DNA from: Clostridiales bacterium
GTDB lineage: Bacteria > Bacillota > Clostridia > Clostridiales > Caloramatoraceae
Reading direction: 5' to 3'
Assembly (NCBI GenBank): GCA_029240935.1
Contig: JARDZI010000002.1
Coordinates: forward strand, 1-37,894
Length of the DNA stretch: 37,894 nt
Part shown: positions 8,443 to 16,650 of the stretch, one piece after another
How positions within the stretch are numbered: position 1 is the stretch's first letter
How the letters are laid out: the number at the start of each line of letters is the position of its first letter
The notes under the pieces: model-generated
Databases searched by the model: none
What the model saw: only the letters and a program-made list of their open reading frames with translations
What the model was told of the DNA's origin: nothing
Program-made: the position numbers and the translations under genes

Positions 8443-8490
8443 GAGGCTGTGCACTAAGGATTTTTAATCATTAGTGCACAGCCCCTTTCT
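8443..8490. terminator. Terminator between M20 and copA genes
   Basis: The 13-bp perfect stem GGCTGTGCACTAA (8445-8457) / TTAGTGCACAGCC (8471-8483) is flanked by an A tract on the left and CCTTTCT on the right. It lies between two convergent genes and probably works both ways. Confidence 0.8.
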
Positions 8491-8583
8491 ATAGCTTTAA
8501 ATTTCAGGAATTTCATCTCTATTCTGCTTTTCAGATATGTTTTTATACTCAACCTCCTCAAATTATATATTTTAATTTTCTAC

Positions 8584-11028
8584 TTATCTTACTGGCTTAA
8601 ATCTCTTTAATCTTAAAGCATTAGTTAATACTGATACTGAGCTTAAACTCATTGCTGCTGCAGCTAGCATAGGACTTAATAGTGGGCCACCAAATATGTG
8701 TAACAAACCCATTGCTACTGGAATTCCCAATGTATTGTATCCAAATGCCCAGAAAAGATTTTGCTTAATATTTCTTATTGTACTCTTACTTAACTGTATT
8801 GCTGTTGGCACATCCATTAGATCACTTCTCATGAGAACTATATCTGCTGATTCCATTGCAACGTCTGTTCCGGAACCTATTGCAATCCCTATATCTGCTT
8901 GTGCAAGAGCTGGAGCATCATTAATACCATCACCAACCATTGCAACCTTTTTACCTTCAGCTTGTAGTTTTTTAACTTCATTAGCCTTATCCTGAGGTAG
9001 AACCTCTGCCAAAATTCTATCTATCCCTACCTGCTTAGCTATAGCTTCAGCAGTTCTCCTATTATCTCCTGTAATCATAGCAACTACAATTCCCATTCCA
9101 TGAAGCTTTTCTATTGCTTTTTTGCTATTTTCCTTTACTGTATCAGCAACAGCAATAATTCCTGCTAGCTTTTCATCAATTGCTATATACATTGGAGTTT
9201 TGCCTTCGCTAGCCAGTTTATCAGAAGTTTCCTCTAGTTTTTCTAATGATATATTTCTTTCAACCATAAGTTTTCTATTTCCAAGTAGTATGTCTTTCCC
9301 ATCTATTTTAACCTCTATTCCAAGACCTGGTATGGCCTTAAAGAAATCTAATTTTTTAAAATCTAATCCCTTCTCCTCTGCACCCTTTACAATTGCTTCA
9401 CCAAGTGGATGTTCTGAACCCTTTTCTGCCGATGCAGCTAATTGGAGTAAATCTTTTTCTGTTATTCCATTAGTAACAACCACATCAGTAACCTTTGGCT
9501 TGCCTTCTGTAATAGTACCTGTTTTATCAAATACAATTGTTTCTATCTTGTGGGCAGTTTCCAGTGCAACACCGCTCTTTATTAAAACGCCATGCTCTGC
9601 TCCCTTGCCTGTACCAACCATTATAGCAGTTGGAGTTGCAAGTCCCAGTGCACATGGGCAAGCAATTACAAGTACAGAGATAAATATTGTAAGTGCAAAT
9701 ATTCCATTTTCGCCTGCAATATACCAGCCTAATCCAGCAATAATCGCCAAAGCAATAACTATAGGAACAAAGTAGCCAGAAATAACGTCTGCGAGCTTTG
9801 CGATTGGTGCTTTTGAGCCTTGAGCATCTTCAACAAGCTTTATAATTTGTGCTAATGTAGTGTCCTTGCCAACCTTGGTAGCCCTATATTTTATAGTACC
9901 GTTTTTATTTATACTTGCACCAATAATACCGTCTCCAGCATTTTTTTCAACTGGTATACTTTCACCTGTTAGCATTGACTCATCTACGGAAGTAGTACCA
10001 GAGGCTACCTCCCCATCCACAGGCATCTTTTCACCTGGCTTAACCAAGATTAAATCTCCAACTTCTACTTCTTCAATAGGAATTTCAACTTCCTTTCCAT
10101 CCTTAATAATTATTGCAGTTTTAGGAGCAAGTCCCATGAGTTTCTTAATAGCTTCAGAGGTCTTCCCCTTTGAAACTGCTTCTAAATATTTACCAAGTGT
10201 TATTAACGTAATAATTACCGCTGCTGATTCAAAATATAGGTCCATAGTATAGCTTGTATCTCCACCTATAATTTTAATTGTTCCAAATATTCCATATAGC
10301 ACCGCTGCTGATGTACCTATTGCAATAAGTGAATCCATATTAGGACTTCTTTTAATCAATGTTTTAAATCCAATTCTGTAGTACCTATTACCAGCAATTA
10401 CAACAGGTATAGTTAGTATTAATTGAGATAGTGCAAAAGCTGTTGGATGCATCATTGGATCAACAAAACCAGGAAGTGGAAGTCCTATCATATGACCCAT
10501 GGATATATATAATAGGGGTACTGTAAATATTGCAGAAACTATAAATTTTATCCATAAGAGCTTTATTTCTTTTTCTTTTCTTTCCCTATCAGTATCTACT
10601 GTTGTCTCTTCCTCTATAGCCTTGTATCCAGCTTTTTCTACTGCTTTCTTTATATCTACAACTCTTACTTTTGAGGCTTCATAGCTTATAGTTAATTTTT
10701 CAGTAGCTAAATTAACACTTGCCTCTGTTACTCCATCGAGTTTTTTAGTTGCCCTTTCTACTGCCTTTACACAGGAGGCACAAGTCATTCCTTCTATTTT
10801 CATAGTTTTATTTACAGAATCACTAATAGCCTTATATCCTGCTTTTTCAACAGCTGTTTGAATGTCTCCAACAGAAACCTTGCCTTCATCAAAGCTTATA
10901 CTTAACTTTTCAGTAGCTAAATTAACATTTGCCTCTGTTACTCCTTCAAGCTTTTTAGTAGCTCTCTCTACTGCCTTTGCACAGGATGCACAGGTCATTC
11001 CTTCTATTTTTAGTGCTTTAGTAGCCAT
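8584..11028 (-). CDS. copA: Copper(I)-exporting P1B-type ATPase CopA, copy 1
   Basis: The pump has 814 residues and exports Cu(I) from the cytoplasm using ATP. Two N-terminal HMA domains carry GMTCASC (Cys13/Cys16 and Cys83/Cys86). There are eight expected membrane helices, actuator TGES at 354-357, the transport motif CPC at 457-459, phosphorylated Asp501 in DKTGT, SEHPLGE and GDGINDAPA. The last helices carry YN (GYNTLG) and MSLSS, the Cu(I) class signature. The start ATG has AAAGGAGTGAAAAGT before it. A promoter with a G/C-tract operator lies upstream. A second, closely similar pump gene lies at 16651-19107. No substrate other than Cu(I)/Ag(I) is suggested by the motifs. Confidence 0.96.
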   Translation of the reverse strand: MATKALKIEGMTCASCAKAVERATKKLEGVTEANVNLATEKLSISFDEGKVSVGDIQTAVEKAGYKAISDSVNKTMKIEGMTCASCVKAVERATKKLDGVTEASVNLATEKLTISYEASKVRVVDIKKAVEKAGYKAIEEETTVDTDRERKEKEIKLLWIKFIVSAIFTVPLLYISMGHMIGLPLPGFVDPMMHPTAFALSQLILTIPVVIAGNRYYRIGFKTLIKRSPNMDSLIAIGTSAAVLYGIFGTIKIIGGDTSYTMDLYFESAAVIITLITLGKYLEAVSKGKTSEAIKKLMGLAPKTAIIIKDGKEVEIPIEEVEVGDLILVKPGEKMPVDGEVASGTTSVDESMLTGESIPVEKNAGDGIIGASINKNGTIKYRATKVGKDTTLAQIIKLVEDAQGSKAPIAKLADVISGYFVPIVIALAIIAGLGWYIAGENGIFALTIFISVLVIACPCALGLATPTAIMVGTGKGAEHGVLIKSGVALETAHKIETIVFDKTGTITEGKPKVTDVVVTNGITEKDLLQLAASAEKGSEHPLGEAIVKGAEEKGLDFKKLDFFKAIPGLGIEVKIDGKDILLGNRKLMVERNISLEKLEETSDKLASEGKTPMYIAIDEKLAGIIAVADTVKENSKKAIEKLHGMGIVVAMITGDNRRTAEAIAKQVGIDRILAEVLPQDKANEVKKLQAEGKKVAMVGDGINDAPALAQADIGIAIGSGTDVAMESADIVLMRSDLMDVPTAIQLSKSTIRNIKQNLFWAFGYNTLGIPVAMGLLHIFGGPLLSPMLAAAAMSLSSVSVLTNALRLKRFKPVR

Positions 11029-11098
11029 TACTTTTCACTCCTTTGATTTTATCTAACATTTTATTCTTGAACCATCTTTGGCAAAATTTTATTCTCAT

Positions 11099-11156
11099 AC
11101 ACTCCCCCGGGGTGGGGGTATACTTTTATAATAATATCCTTTGCTCAATTTGTCAA
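11099..11156 (-). promoter_or_regulatory. copA copy 1 promoter with CsoR-like operator
   Basis: Reading the - strand, TTGACA (complement of 11151-11156) and TATTAT (11128-11133) are 17 bases apart. Immediately downstream, at 11099-11122, is TATACCCCCACCCCGGGGG followed by AGTGTA, an inverted repeat of C and G tracts. This resembles CsoR-type copper operators. No csoR gene is in the window, so the regulator must be elsewhere. The rest of the 11029-11444 gap holds this site, a terminator and AT-rich DNA with no gene I can support. Confidence 0.65.
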
Positions 11157-11364
11157 TATTTTTTTGCACTTTATCCATTATTACATCTTACTCATATTTA
11201 ACCTTAGCATTTTTTCATTGAATGTATGTTTTGCTTCACATGTTATAATTATTCTTTAGCATTTACTTTACTCTAAGCAGAAAGATGTTTTGCATTGTTT
11301 AAATTATAGAAAAATTCCCATGGGTTTTGACTCACAGTTCTCAATCACCAGTAAAAAGCAAAGT

Positions 11365-11393
11365 AAAAAGGCCAGCATTTGCTGACCTTTTTT
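11365..11393 (-). terminator. Terminator after the DUF2318 gene
   Basis: On the - strand, AAAAAAGGTCAGC pairs with GCTGGCCTTTTT around a 4-base loop, with one A-C mismatch. ACTTTGCTTTTT follows. It lies about 50 bases after the stop of the gene at 11445-11993. Confidence 0.75.
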
Positions 11394-11444
11394 ATGAACT
11401 ATAAACTCTTTGTGATTCATTTTTCATTACAGATCCTTTGTTAT

Positions 11445-11993
11445 CTATTCAGATTTCCAATTCTTAAATAAATCCCTGTTTTCATCTAAAAAAGCATTAT
11501 CAATTATTATATCAGTTCCATCATCAGTTTTATTTTCATCCAATACAGGTACTGGGTTACAGCCACCCTTAATTACTTCTATCATATCCAATTGAAATCT
11601 ATTACCACAGTTCTGGCATTCTAATTCATCACCATCCTGGATATAGTAACCCCTACCTGATGGGTAACAAACCTGGCAAGTATTAAGTGCAGTTCTTATT
11701 GTGCCATCATTAGCCTTTACGGCTAGAACCTCCATTTTTATACCATCTGATTCATATGGATAAAATTTTGCTGTTGAAGAAATTTCTTCTTTTTTAATTT
11801 TTATAGAATTCTCTGTATTTGATGTTTTTACACCATTATCTTTATTAGCTTTATTTCCCAAAAGGAGGTATCCTGTTATAAATATTACTACTATAACCAA
11901 TCCTAATGCTATAAATTTTCTATAATTATTACCCTTTCTTATTTGCTTTTTTACTGAACTTTTTGCAGATGTTGTCGGTTTCTTCTTTCCCAT
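11445..11993 (-). CDS. DUF2318 Cys-motif membrane-anchored protein
   Basis: The protein has 182 residues. A basic cytoplasmic start (residues 1-26) is followed by one membrane helix (about 27-46), so the rest faces outward. The C-terminal part matches the DUF2318 pattern: Cys106-x2-Cys109 in CQVCYPSGRGYY, Cys126-x2-Cys129 in CQNCGNRF, and Cys145 in GGCNPVPV. Family members are often annotated as Fe-S-containing and some occur in iron-uptake loci such as the Campylobacter p19 region; the function is not firmly established. The two CxxC pairs suggest metal binding. It stands alone, between copA copy 1 and the cystine-type symporter. Its own terminator follows. Confidence 0.82.
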   Translation of the reverse strand: MGKKKPTTSAKSSVKKQIRKGNNYRKFIALGLVIVVIFITGYLLLGNKANKDNGVKTSNTENSIKIKKEEISSTAKFYPYESDGIKMEVLAVKANDGTIRTALNTCQVCYPSGRGYYIQDGDELECQNCGNRFQLDMIEVIKGGCNPVPVLDENKTDDGTDIIIDNAFLDENRDLFKNWKSE

Positions 11994-12120
11994 TCTTAGT
12001 CCTCCAAATCAATATTTATTTTTTATTTTACATATAAGTTATGTGAATTATATGAAGGTGAAAGTTATATATTTCAAAATGGGAAAGCAGTATGGCTTAT
12101 AAAAATTGTTGCTGTCATTT

Positions 12121-13440
12121 CTACGAAAAGCCCTCATTGTCATCCTTTGAATCATTTTCAAAGGCAGCCCTGTCGAATTCACCCTCTGAGCTTGCAACTA
12201 ATAATGCTGTTACAGCTGCACCGGTTACATTAGTTGCAGTTCTTGCCATGTCAATTACGACATCTATACCAAGAAGCATTGCAATTCCTTCAATAGGAAG
12301 TCCAAGAGTTGACAGCACAACTGTTGCGGCAATGGACGCAGTACCAGGAACACCTGCTATTCCTATTGATGCAAAGGTAGTTGTAGCAACTAGCAGAGCA
12401 TAATCTCCCATGGACATCTCTATATTAAATATCCTTGCAACAAATACTGCTGCAATAGCTGGGTAAAGTCCTCCGCAGGCATTCATACCAACTGTTGAAC
12501 CTATTGGTGCCACAAAGCTTGCTATCTTTTCTGATATTTTTACTCTGTTTGTCAAAGACTTGATTGTTACAGGCAGCGTACCATAGCTGCTCTGAGTCGT
12601 AAATGCAACCACCTGTGCTGGATAAATCTTTTTAAAGAATTTAATTGGATTAACCTTTGCAACTAATGCCACAAGTCCTGAATATACAAATCCTACCTGT
12701 ATTATGCATCCAATATAAACAGCTATTATTACCTTTCCAAGTGGAATTAATGTTGCTAATCCATATTTCCCAGATATATTTGCCATTAATCCAAAGACAC
12801 CATATGGGGCTAGACCTATTACCAGCTTGGTTATCCTGAACATTATCTTTGAAAAAGAATTTATAAAGTCCTTAACGGGTTTTACTGTTTCAGGTTTTCT
12901 TCCTCCCTCAATTATAATTGCAACTGCAATAAACACTGAAAACACAATTACAGGTATTATATTTCCAGCAGCCATTGAAGCTACAGGATTTGAGGGTATC
13001 ATATCGGTTAATACCTTGGCAAATGTAGGTATTTCTCTTGCTTGAAATGAAGCATCCTTAGCAAATTGGATTCCTGCACCTAGGTCCATAACATTTCCAA
13101 TTATAATACCAATTATCGTTGCTATAGCAGTAGTTCCAAGTAATAATCCTATAGTCTTGAAACCTATTTTCTTTAATTGAGCAGGGCTTTCAAGTGAAGT
13201 AATACTTGAGATTATTGCAGTCATAACTAATGGTATAACTACCATCTTAATGAGGCCTACAAATATTTTCCCAACAGGTGCAATAACCTGGGCACTCTCC
13301 TTAAATATTACACCTGCTGCTATCCCAAGAATCATTGCAGTTAAAACTCTAGCTCCAAAACTAACCTTTTTTGTTTTTAAAAAAAATAAAAATACTAATA
13401 CGATTGCTGATGCTAATAAACTTATATACGTTGTATTCAT
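12121..13440 (-). CDS. Dicarboxylate/amino acid:cation symporter, probably L-cystine (TcyP-like)
   Basis: The protein has 439 residues and belongs to the DAACS/GltP family. It has multiple membrane helices, the GLIKMVVIPLVMTAIISSI region, the serine-rich hairpin around TTQSSYGTLPVT and the conserved GSTVGMNACG segment near helix 7. The N-terminus (one helix, then KKVSFGARVLTAMILGI) resembles TcyP/YdjN cystine carriers more than glutamate carriers. The leader carries a T-box with a cysteine specifier, which independently supports cystine as substrate. GAGGA precedes the ATG. cysK lies upstream on the same strand. Serine or dicarboxylate transport is the alternative. Confidence 0.88.
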   Translation of the reverse strand: MNTTYISLLASAIVLVFLFFLKTKKVSFGARVLTAMILGIAAGVIFKESAQVIAPVGKIFVGLIKMVVIPLVMTAIISSITSLESPAQLKKIGFKTIGLLLGTTAIATIIGIIIGNVMDLGAGIQFAKDASFQAREIPTFAKVLTDMIPSNPVASMAAGNIIPVIVFSVFIAVAIIIEGGRKPETVKPVKDFINSFSKIMFRITKLVIGLAPYGVFGLMANISGKYGLATLIPLGKVIIAVYIGCIIQVGFVYSGLVALVAKVNPIKFFKKIYPAQVVAFTTQSSYGTLPVTIKSLTNRVKISEKIASFVAPIGSTVGMNACGGLYPAIAAVFVARIFNIEMSMGDYALLVATTTFASIGIAGVPGTASIAATVVLSTLGLPIEGIAMLLGIDVVIDMARTATNVTGAAVTALLVASSEGEFDRAAFENDSKDDNEGFS

Positions 13441-13489
13441 TTTCTATTCCTCATAATTTGTTTTATTTACTTGATTTATCGCCCTGGCC

Positions 13490-13755
13490 CCTAGTGCAAT
13501 AAAAAAGCCTTCTACCTCTGTATATTACAGAGGCAGAAGGTTAACTTCCGCGGTTCCACTCTGATTAGACATTTCTGCCCATCTTTAATCAGGTACGATT
13601 ATACCATATCTCTATAACGGGAGATACCGTAGCAGCCTACTGATATTCGGCTTAATGCTCAAAGGTGCACTTCACTCATAATTCACATAAAACTCTCTCA
13701 GCCTTGGAGTTTCTCTCTGGATGCTTCATAGGATTTACTTTTCCTTATCATCGCA
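13490..13755 (-). ncRNA. T-box riboswitch, specifier TGC (cysteine)
   Basis: On the - strand the leader contains the T-box sequence GAGTGGAACCGCGG (complement near 13544-13560), an AGAGA-type stem I, and GAAGTGCACCTTTGAGC. That last piece aligns with GAAAGGCATTCTTGAGC, the specifier region of the glycine T-box as I recall it from Bacillus glyQS. This places TGC (complement of 13667-13669) in the specifier. Uncharged tRNA-Cys should therefore turn on the symporter gene 50 bases downstream. Confidence 0.93.
13501..13540 (-). terminator. T-box terminator
   Basis: On the - strand, CCTTCTGCCTCTGTA (13526-13540) pairs with TACAGAGGTAGAAGG (13508-13522) around a 3-base loop. GC then six T follow. 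The upstream arm directly follows the T-box sequence, so the antiterminator can compete with it. Confidence 0.9.
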
Positions 13756-13833
13756 TTTTATATTCATAGTTAATTTTGGAGTGTTTTAATATATATTTGC
13801 TGCAAATTGCTTGCATTCTTATAAATAATTAGA

Positions 13834-14763
13834 TTATGCAAATAATACAGTAGAAAGATATCTTTCACCTGTATCAGGCAATAGTACTACAATTGTCTTC
13901 CCTTCATTTTCAGGTCTTTTTGCAAGTTCTGTTGCTGCAAAAATAGCTGCCCCTGATGAAATTCCACCCAGCAATCCCTCTATTTTTGAAATTTCTCTAC
14001 CTGCTTTAAAGGCATCTTCATTTTGTACCTTAATAATTTCATCATAAATTTTTGTATTTAGAACCTCTGGCACAAATCCTGCACCAATGCCTTGAATTTT
14101 ATGTGAACCAGATTTTCCTTCAGATAAAACTGGACTGTCAAAAGGCTCAACAGCTATGATCTTGATATTAGGATTTTTTTCTTTTAGATACTCACCTACT
14201 CCAGTAATAGTTCCTCCTGTTCCAATACCTGAAACGAAAATATCTACTAACCCATCAGTATCCTCCCAAATTTCCGGTCCTGTTGTTGCCTTATGAACTG
14301 CTGGATTTGCTGGGTTATCAAACTGACCAGGAATAAATGAGTTTGGTATTTCCTTTGAAAGCGACCTAGCTTTTTCAATTGCACCTTTCATACCCTTAGC
14401 TCCTTCAGTTAGTACAAGCTCTGCTCCATATGCTTTAAGAAGATTTCTTCTTTCAATACTCATAGTTTCAGGCATTGTTAGTATTAATTTATATCCTCTT
14501 TCCGCTGCAACTGATGCTAGGCCAATTCCTGTATTACCGCTTGTTGGTTCAATAATAACAGAATCAGCATTTAATAACCCCTTCACCTCAGCATCATCAA
14601 TCATAGCCTTAGCAATTCTGTCTTTAACACTTCCTGCAGGATTAAAATATTCAAGCTTTCCAATTATTTTAGCCTTTAAAGTATTTTTCTTTTCATAATT
14701 ATTTAGCTCTAAAAGTGGTGTCCTTCCAATTAAGTCTGATAAACTATTATAAATTTTTGACAT
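13834..14763 (-). CDS. cysK: Cysteine synthase (O-acetylserine sulfhydrylase)
   Basis: The protein has 309 residues and joins O-acetylserine and sulfide to make cysteine. It is a PLP fold-type II enzyme with Lys47 in [10 protein letters not shown], the substrate loop TSGNTG at 74-79 and the phosphate loop [10 protein letters not shown]. The ATG at 14763 follows TTGGAGGAA; an upstream in-frame TTG at 14778 is part of that ribosome site. It is divergent from a CymR-like regulator gene. In Bacillus subtilis CysK also binds CymR to control cysteine genes, so the pairing here is suggestive. Confidence 0.96.
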   Translation of the reverse strand: MSKIYNSLSDLIGRTPLLELNNYEKKNTLKAKIIGKLEYFNPAGSVKDRIAKAMIDDAEVKGLLNADSVIIEPTSGNTGIGLASVAAERGYKLILTMPETMSIERRNLLKAYGAELVLTEGAKGMKGAIEKARSLSKEIPNSFIPGQFDNPANPAVHKATTGPEIWEDTDGLVDIFVSGIGTGGTITGVGEYLKEKNPNIKIIAVEPFDSPVLSEGKSGSHKIQGIGAGFVPEVLNTKIYDEIIKVQNEDAFKAGREISKIEGLLGGISSGAAIFAATELAKRPENEGKTIVVLLPDTGERYLSTVLFA

Positions 14764-14803
14764 AATATATTCCTCCAATTAATTATTTTCATTTATCATT
14801 TAT

Positions 14804-14858
14804 ATAACATATATGTTTAGTATGTTATTAATATAATCCATCCTAATTTGTTTGTCAA
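14804..14858 (-). promoter_or_regulatory. cysK promoter with inverted repeat
   Basis: On the - strand, TTGACA (14853-14858) and TATATT (14830-14835) are separated by 17 bases. Just downstream, ATAACATA (14804-14811) is inverted at TATGTTAT (14821-14828), and AACATATATGTT (14806-14817) is itself a perfect palindrome. The site is where a repressor would block initiation. The adjacent Rrf2 regulator is the obvious candidate. Confidence 0.7.
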
Positions 14859-14895
14859 TAGTATTATGAAATTTTCTTTAAAAAATTCATTAACA

Positions 14896-14950
14896 TTGAC
14901 TTTCACTTATTTATACCCTACAATGTAACCAAACTTATATGGTTTGTATG
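14896..14950 (+). promoter_or_regulatory. Promoter and possible operator of the Rrf2-family gene
   Basis: TTGACT (14896-14901) and TACAAT (14919-14924) have a 17-base spacer. Directly after it AACCA (14928-14932) is inverted as TGGTT (14941-14945). This could allow autoregulation. The gene starts 40 bases after the -10 box. Confidence 0.65.
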
Positions 14951-14964
14951 ATATGGAGGTAATT

Positions 14965-15411
14965 ATGAAAATATCAGCAAAAACAAGATATGGTATAGCT
15001 GCCATGATAAATATTGCACAGAATTACAGCAGGGATGAATATGTACCTATTGTAAGTATTTCAGAGCAGTTATCAATTTCCAAAATTTATTTGGAACAGG
15101 TTTTTTCGTTGCTGAAAAGAGCTAACCTAGTTATATCAACAAAGGGAGCACAGGGTGGTTATCAATTATCAAGACCAGCTAGTGAAATCTCTGTTCTCGA
15201 TATATTTAAAGCTATTGAACAAAATTTTTTTGAAAAACCAGAAGCTACAGTACCAAATACAGCCCAGGATATTGAGAAAGCTATGCAAAACATAGTTTTT
15301 TATAAAATTGACAATGTTTTAGAAATAGCTTTGAAAAACATAACAATACTTGATTTAGTAAATGAAGCAGAAAAAAATAAATCCGATGATAATTATATGT
15401 TTTATATATAG
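14965..15411 (+). CDS. Rrf2-family regulator, CymR-like
   Basis: The protein has 148 residues. It has an N-terminal winged helix beginning MKISAKTRYGIAAMINIA, with recognition around SISKIYLEQVFSLLKRANLV and the wing GAQGGYQLSRP. There are no cysteines, so it is not an Fe-S IscR or NsrR type and fits the cluster-free CymR class. CymR represses cysteine synthesis and sulfur uptake genes. The ATG at 14965 follows GGAGGT; an upstream ATG at 14944 lacks a ribosome site. It is divergent from cysK with two facing promoters. The C-terminus is unusually rich in Asn and Tyr (DDNYMFYI). Confidence 0.87.
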   Translation: MKISAKTRYGIAAMINIAQNYSRDEYVPIVSISEQLSISKIYLEQVFSLLKRANLVISTKGAQGGYQLSRPASEISVLDIFKAIEQNFFEKPEATVPNTAQDIEKAMQNIVFYKIDNVLEIALKNITILDLVNEAEKNKSDDNYMFYI

Positions 15412-15427
15412 TAAAAGTGCTAGCCTT

Positions 15428-15440
15428 GTGACAAGTGACA
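15428..15440. repeat. GTGACAAGTGACA short repeat
   Basis: The 13-mer recurs in inverse orientation at 25900-25912, also near ATGGTGC in both places. It is probably the remains of a dispersed intergenic repeat. Both copies lie in non-coding spacers. Confidence 0.4.
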
Positions 15441-15482
15441 GATAAATGGTGCTTTCCACATAACCTAGAAATTAAGAGGAGT

Positions 15483-15537
15483 AATTACAAAAGGGAGAGA
15501 CTCTTTGACATAAATTGAGTCTCTCCCTTTTGTAATT
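15483..15537. terminator. Long bidirectional terminator
   Basis: A 21-bp perfect stem (15483-15503 / 15517-15537) contains AAAAGGGAGAGACTC and GAGTCTCTCCCTTTT around a 13-base loop. It lies between the convergent Rrf2 gene and a small membrane protein gene. Confidence 0.8.
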
Positions 15538-15574
15538 CTATATAAATAATACTTCAGCATTTTATTGTATTCTA

Positions 15575-15883
15575 CTATTCCATAGGTTTATTTATCTTAG
15601 GTAATTTCATATTAGTATGGTTATTATTTTTATCATCACAGCAACTCCCTCTTTTGTTGCCACCAAGCATCATTGGTATCATTCCAATCATCATCAATGG
15701 GCATAAAAATGGTACTATCTTTAAAATTGTACTACCAGCACTTGGACTAAACTTTGATATAAGTGGCAAAACTGCTAGAATTACTAGTGGTAATCCACAG
15801 CAAAGAACCATATGCAGCATATGCTTTAATGGACTATGATTGTGATTACCTTTCTTTTCCATGTTATCTCCATGAAAATTCAT
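15575..15883 (-). CDS. Small membrane protein with His- and Cys-rich ends
   Basis: The protein has 102 residues and I do not recognise a family. The N-terminus is His-rich (KGNHNHSPLKHMLHMVLCC), two hydrophobic segments follow (about 22-44 and 55-74), and the tail has SCCDDKNNNH. GGAGGG precedes the start by 8 bases, and a second ATG lies eight codons in. It follows copA2, copZ and the CC-motif gene on the same strand. The His/Met/Cys content and the neighbours suggest metal handling, but this is inference. It could equally be a small DUF2933-like protein. Confidence 0.6.
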   Translation of the reverse strand: MNFHGDNMEKKGNHNHSPLKHMLHMVLCCGLPLVILAVLPLISKFSPSAGSTILKIVPFLCPLMMIGMIPMMLGGNKRGSCCDDKNNNHTNMKLPKINKPME

Positions 15884-15920
15884 AATTAGCCCTCCAATAT
15901 TATTATTTTAATAGAAACGT

Positions 15921-16205
15921 CTAAAGCATTTTTACTCCTGAAACTGATATACTTTTAATGCCTAAAAATTTATTTAAATGTAATGTCAATCCATCATCTC
16001 TAGGTTGAATAAATCTGTTTACATATATTTTTATATCATCTATAAAGTACACATCGAACTGATGTATCAATTTAGGATCCCCAAATTTTACTATAGGCTC
16101 TGTTATGCCTGCACAGCAGGACTTTGAAGTATATAAATCTATGTTTATAACCCTTCCTTTTCCTTTTACATAATCTATAGTAGCCTTATCCACCACTAAT
16201 TTCAT
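15921..16205 (-). CDS. CC-motif small protein (HesB-like / CC-Se family)
   Basis: The protein has 94 residues. The ATG at 16205 has AAAAGGGGAGG upstream; the longer frame from 16268 has no ribosome site. The pattern KGRVINIDLYTSKSCCAG followed by EPIVKFGDP matches small proteins called CC/Se motif (seleno)proteins, distantly like HesB/IscA folds. Here both positions are cysteine (no in-frame TGA). Function is unknown. A vicinal Cys pair fits thiol redox chemistry or soft-metal binding. It lies downstream of copZ, past a possible terminator. Confidence 0.65.
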   Translation of the reverse strand: MKLVVDKATIDYVKGKGRVINIDLYTSKSCCAGITEPIVKFGDPKLIHQFDVYFIDDIKIYVNRFIQPRDDGLTLHLNKFLGIKSISVSGVKML

Positions 16206-16360
16206 ATATACCTCCCCTTTTCTTCTACTCAATAGCGAACCATTCGGATTATTGACATTATCCTCCACTGTGCATCGCCCTCACAGCAGCATTATTTTAT
16301 GAAACTCAGACACTATTTTTATATTATTGAGAGTATAAGAGGTAAGTTGCTGATTTCTAT

Positions 16361-16396
16361 AAAGAGCTTTAGCAAGTTTAATTACCAAAGCTCTTT
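16361..16396 (-). terminator. Possible terminator after copZ
   Basis: The stem AAAGAGCTTT (16361-16370) / AAAGCTCTTT (16387-16396) lies just past the copZ stop. The T tract on the - strand is weak, so read-through into the CC-motif gene is possible. Confidence 0.5.
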
Positions 16397-16402
16397 CTTT
16401 TA

Positions 16403-16618
16403 TTATAAAACTTCTATTCCTACTACTTCATAACCTGCATCATCAATAGCAAATTTGATCTCTTCATCTTTCACATCCTTCTTTGCATCAAGGATAGCAT
16501 ATTTCCCATCTAAGTTTACATCTACACTAGTTACTCCATTAAGTTCGCTTAATGCCTCTTTAACATGGTTAACACAGTGTCCACAGCTCATACCCTCTAT
16601 TAATATTTTCTTTTTCAT
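16403..16618 (-). CDS. copZ: Copper chaperone CopZ
   Basis: The protein is a single 71-residue HMA domain with GMSCGHC (Cys12, Cys15) and the usual alternating beta-alpha pattern ending in DDAGYEV. CopZ carries Cu(I) in the cytoplasm and hands it to CopA. GGAGGAATGTAAA precedes the start. It follows copA copy 2 by 32 bases, so the two are co-transcribed. The GHC rather than ASC/AAC motif sets it apart from the HMA domains of both pumps. Confidence 0.93.
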   Translation of the reverse strand: MKKKILIEGMSCGHCVNHVKEALSELNGVTSVDVNLDGKYAILDAKKDVKDEEIKFAIDDAGYEVVGIEVL

Positions 16619-16650
16619 TTTACATTCCTCCTAAATTATATATTTAATAT

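Noticed and set aside
9122-9775. A 217-codon frame on the + strand within copA copy 1
   Set aside because: It is antisense to a clearly coding gene, has biased Ser/Thr/Pro-rich composition typical of reverse-complement frames, and has no ribosome site. Similar frames appear opposite copA copy 2.
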